Part shown: piece by piece, positions 5,412-5,472 of the stretch | Layout of the letters: every line of letters starts with the position of its first letter | Position numbering within the stretch: position 1 is the first letter of the stretch | From: an uncultured Chloroflexota bacterium | Lineage (GTDB): Bacteria > Chloroflexota > Anaerolineae > Promineifilales > Promineifilaceae | Length of the DNA: 5,472 nt | Direction: 5' to 3' | Assembly (NCBI GenBank): GCA_937958365.1 | Contig: CALFEW010000081.1 | Span: 1-5,472 of the forward strand | Translations under genes and position numbers: made by a program | Notes under the pieces: model-generated | The model's input: the letters and a program-made list of their open reading frames with translations, nothing else | The model's database searches: none | Told to the model about the DNA's origin: nothing

Positions 5412-5472
5412 ACCGATCACAATAATCCCATGTACATGATTCGGCATAATCACCCATTCGCCCAATGTGATA

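Larger units (their letters stand above)
5361..5472 (-). pseudogene. REP-associated (IS200-like, HUH Y1) transposase, truncated 3' fragment
   Basis: A frame entering from the right edge (first full codon at 5471) reads ITLGEWVIMPNHVHGIIV, then crosses an inverted repeat and stops at TGA 5361-5363. MPNHVHG is the HUH metal-binding motif of TnpA_REP/Y1 transposases; the two histidine codons are at 5436-5438 and 5430-5432. Only 22 residues follow the second histidine. Family members usually need many more residues after HUH to reach the catalytic tyrosine helix, and none is present here (no tyrosine follows). I infer a C-terminally truncated, inactive copy. The N-terminal part lies outside the window, so whether it is also damaged is unknown. 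The tail encoded by the palindrome (R21 to about L32) is not family sequence. The HUH assignment is strong; the pseudogene call depends on the missing tyrosine. Confidence 0.75.

Overview
The window looks like part of a bacterial chromosome or metagenomic contig of moderately high GC (mid-to-upper fifties per cent by eye). All five complete genes and one gene fragment lie on the minus strand. They are read in the order truncated transposase, SnoaL-like protein, hisS, nadK, TPR/B-box membrane protein, recN. A B-box-type zinc-finger membrane protein between nadK and recN, this style of HisRS, heptameric intergenic repeats and a very frequent ACGGCCGT palindrome suggest a filamentous or environmental Chloroflexota (Anaerolineae-like). 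This placement is inferred from impression, not from a search.

Right end (4981-5472): a C-terminal-truncated REP-associated (IS200-like, HUH Y1) transposase fragment enters from the right edge. It runs through a perfect 17-bp inverted repeat and stops in a 4-base overlap with the start of a small SnoaL/NTF2-fold protein.

Centre (2715-4980): a 98-base gap holds a TATAAT box inside a small palindrome, then a heptameric GGATTTC array in the probable leader of hisS. hisS starts at TTG behind a strong GGAGG. A 50-base gap to nadK is made entirely of ten in-register heptamers with an 18-bp inverted repeat, and it runs into the end of hisS.

Left (1-2714): nadK is followed after 4 bases by an uncharacterised protein with an N-terminal TPR-like region, a B-box-like zinc domain and four membrane helices. 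recN follows. Its likely start is 13 codons inside the longest open frame, because the extra N-terminus is translated heptamer repeat. recN ends inside another pair of heptamer arrays.

hisS-nadK-B-box-recN probably forms one transcription unit for aminoacylation, NADP supply, an unknown membrane function and double-strand-break repair. I find no new enzymatic system. The unusual signals are the repeats: an 8-bp palindrome found 11 times, all in coding sequence, and period-7 arrays in every intergenic gap longer than a few bases inside the hisS-recN unit, running into gene ends. No tRNA, rRNA, CRISPR array or complete mobile element is visible, and there is no gene-free stretch over 300 bases.
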